DNA from: Methanomassiliicoccales archaeon
GTDB taxonomy: Archaea > Thermoplasmatota > Thermoplasmata > Sysuiplasmatales > Sysuiplasmataceae
Direction of reading: 5' to 3'
NCBI GenBank assembly: GCA_027365715.1
Contig: DAHXLZ010000078.1
Coordinates: forward strand, 1-5,226
DNA: 5,226 bases
A program made the position numbers and the translations under genes. The notes beneath the pieces were generated by a model, which had not been told where the DNA came from, searched no databases, and was given only the letters and a program-made list of their open reading frames with translations. Positions 5,117 to 5,226 of this stretch are shown here, one piece after another (position 1 is the stretch's first letter; each line of letters opens with the position of its first letter).

Positions 5117-5226
5117 ATGGCCGAAACTCTTAAGGTCGATTTGGACAGTCAGCTGGTGAAGAAATTCAGGAAGAAGGCCATGGAGACTTACGGATACAGG
5201 AAGGGTTCGATGAAGAAGGCGATGGA
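5117..5226 (+). CDS. VapB-like / ribbon-helix-helix-like antitoxin-type protein, 5' part
   Basis: Only the first 36 codons lie in the window. The N-terminus is a short strand-like segment (LKVDLD, residues 5-10), then a basic amphipathic helix (about 11-24), a Tyr-Gly-Tyr turn, RKGSMKKAM (28-36), and the start of a second helix. A beta strand followed by helices with a G-(Y/F)-x-K-G-(S/A) turn is characteristic of short archaeal DNA-binding antitoxins, usually paired with a VapC PIN-domain toxin. The partner would lie beyond the right edge. The ATG has no Shine-Dalgarno, and a perfect palindrome lies two bases upstream, fitting a leaderless, self-repressed gene. The antitoxin assignment comes from this short motif and is moderate; an ordinary small RHH regulator is the alternative. 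Confidence 0.55.
   Translation, partial: MAETLKVDLDSQLVKKFRKKAMETYGYRKGSMKKAM

Noticed and set aside
4789..5133. Plus-strand 114-codon frame, also readable from a TTG near 4930 preceded by GGAGG.
   Set aside because: It runs across the palindrome and the start of the antitoxin-like gene, and the sequence shows no family resemblance.
1..5226. tRNA, rRNA, CRISPR arrays, insertion sequences.
   Set aside because: I found no tRNA-like cloverleaf signals, regularly spaced repeats, transposase motifs or terminal inverted repeats by reading both strands; short degenerate elements could have been missed by eye.

Overview
The window looks archaeal. Start codons are preceded by AT-rich TATA-like elements rather than bacterial -35/-10 boxes, and several genes have very short or no leaders. 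The ribosome-binding sites that do occur (GGTGATCC at 4261, GGTGATCCAGC at 1322) match the complement of the archaeal 16S 3' end. The protein at the right edge has the form of an archaeal antitoxin-like DNA-binding protein. Base composition is near balanced. An acidophilic euryarchaeon of Thermoplasmata type is possible, but this is a guess from style; no phylogenetic marker is present.

Layout. On the minus strand are an unrecognised multi-pass membrane protein running off the left edge (1-453) and an HxlR-family winged-helix regulator (620-985). A 73-bp divergent promoter region (986-1058) carries repeated ATACT elements and separates the regulator from a plus-strand metal operon. That operon holds a 70-residue CXXC metallochaperone (copZ-like, 1059-1271) and a full-length P1B-type heavy-metal ATPase (copA-like, 1352-3778). 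Downstream, about 1.3 kb (3779-5116) is almost free of convincing genes. It contains one small four-helix membrane protein, split by an apparent one-base deletion (4274-4623), and two stretches of about 480-490 nt where I see no supported gene. At the right edge a short VapB-like or ribbon-helix-helix-like gene begins (5117), two bases after a perfect 12-bp palindrome.

How the parts fit. The chaperone would hand a soft metal, most likely Cu(I), to the ATPase, which would pump it across the membrane. The divergent HxlR protein, with Cys13 and Cys113, is the obvious candidate regulator. The ATPase is not a textbook CopA. Its membrane metal motif reads Tyr-Pro-Cys instead of Cys-Pro-Cys, the usual TM7 Tyr-Asn is Phe-Asn, the TM8 motif is altered, and its C-terminus carries an HMA-like fold without the CXXC pair. 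The main points of interest are this unusual transport site, the regulator/operator arrangement, and the odd translation-start region of copA. I do not see a clearly new multi-gene system.
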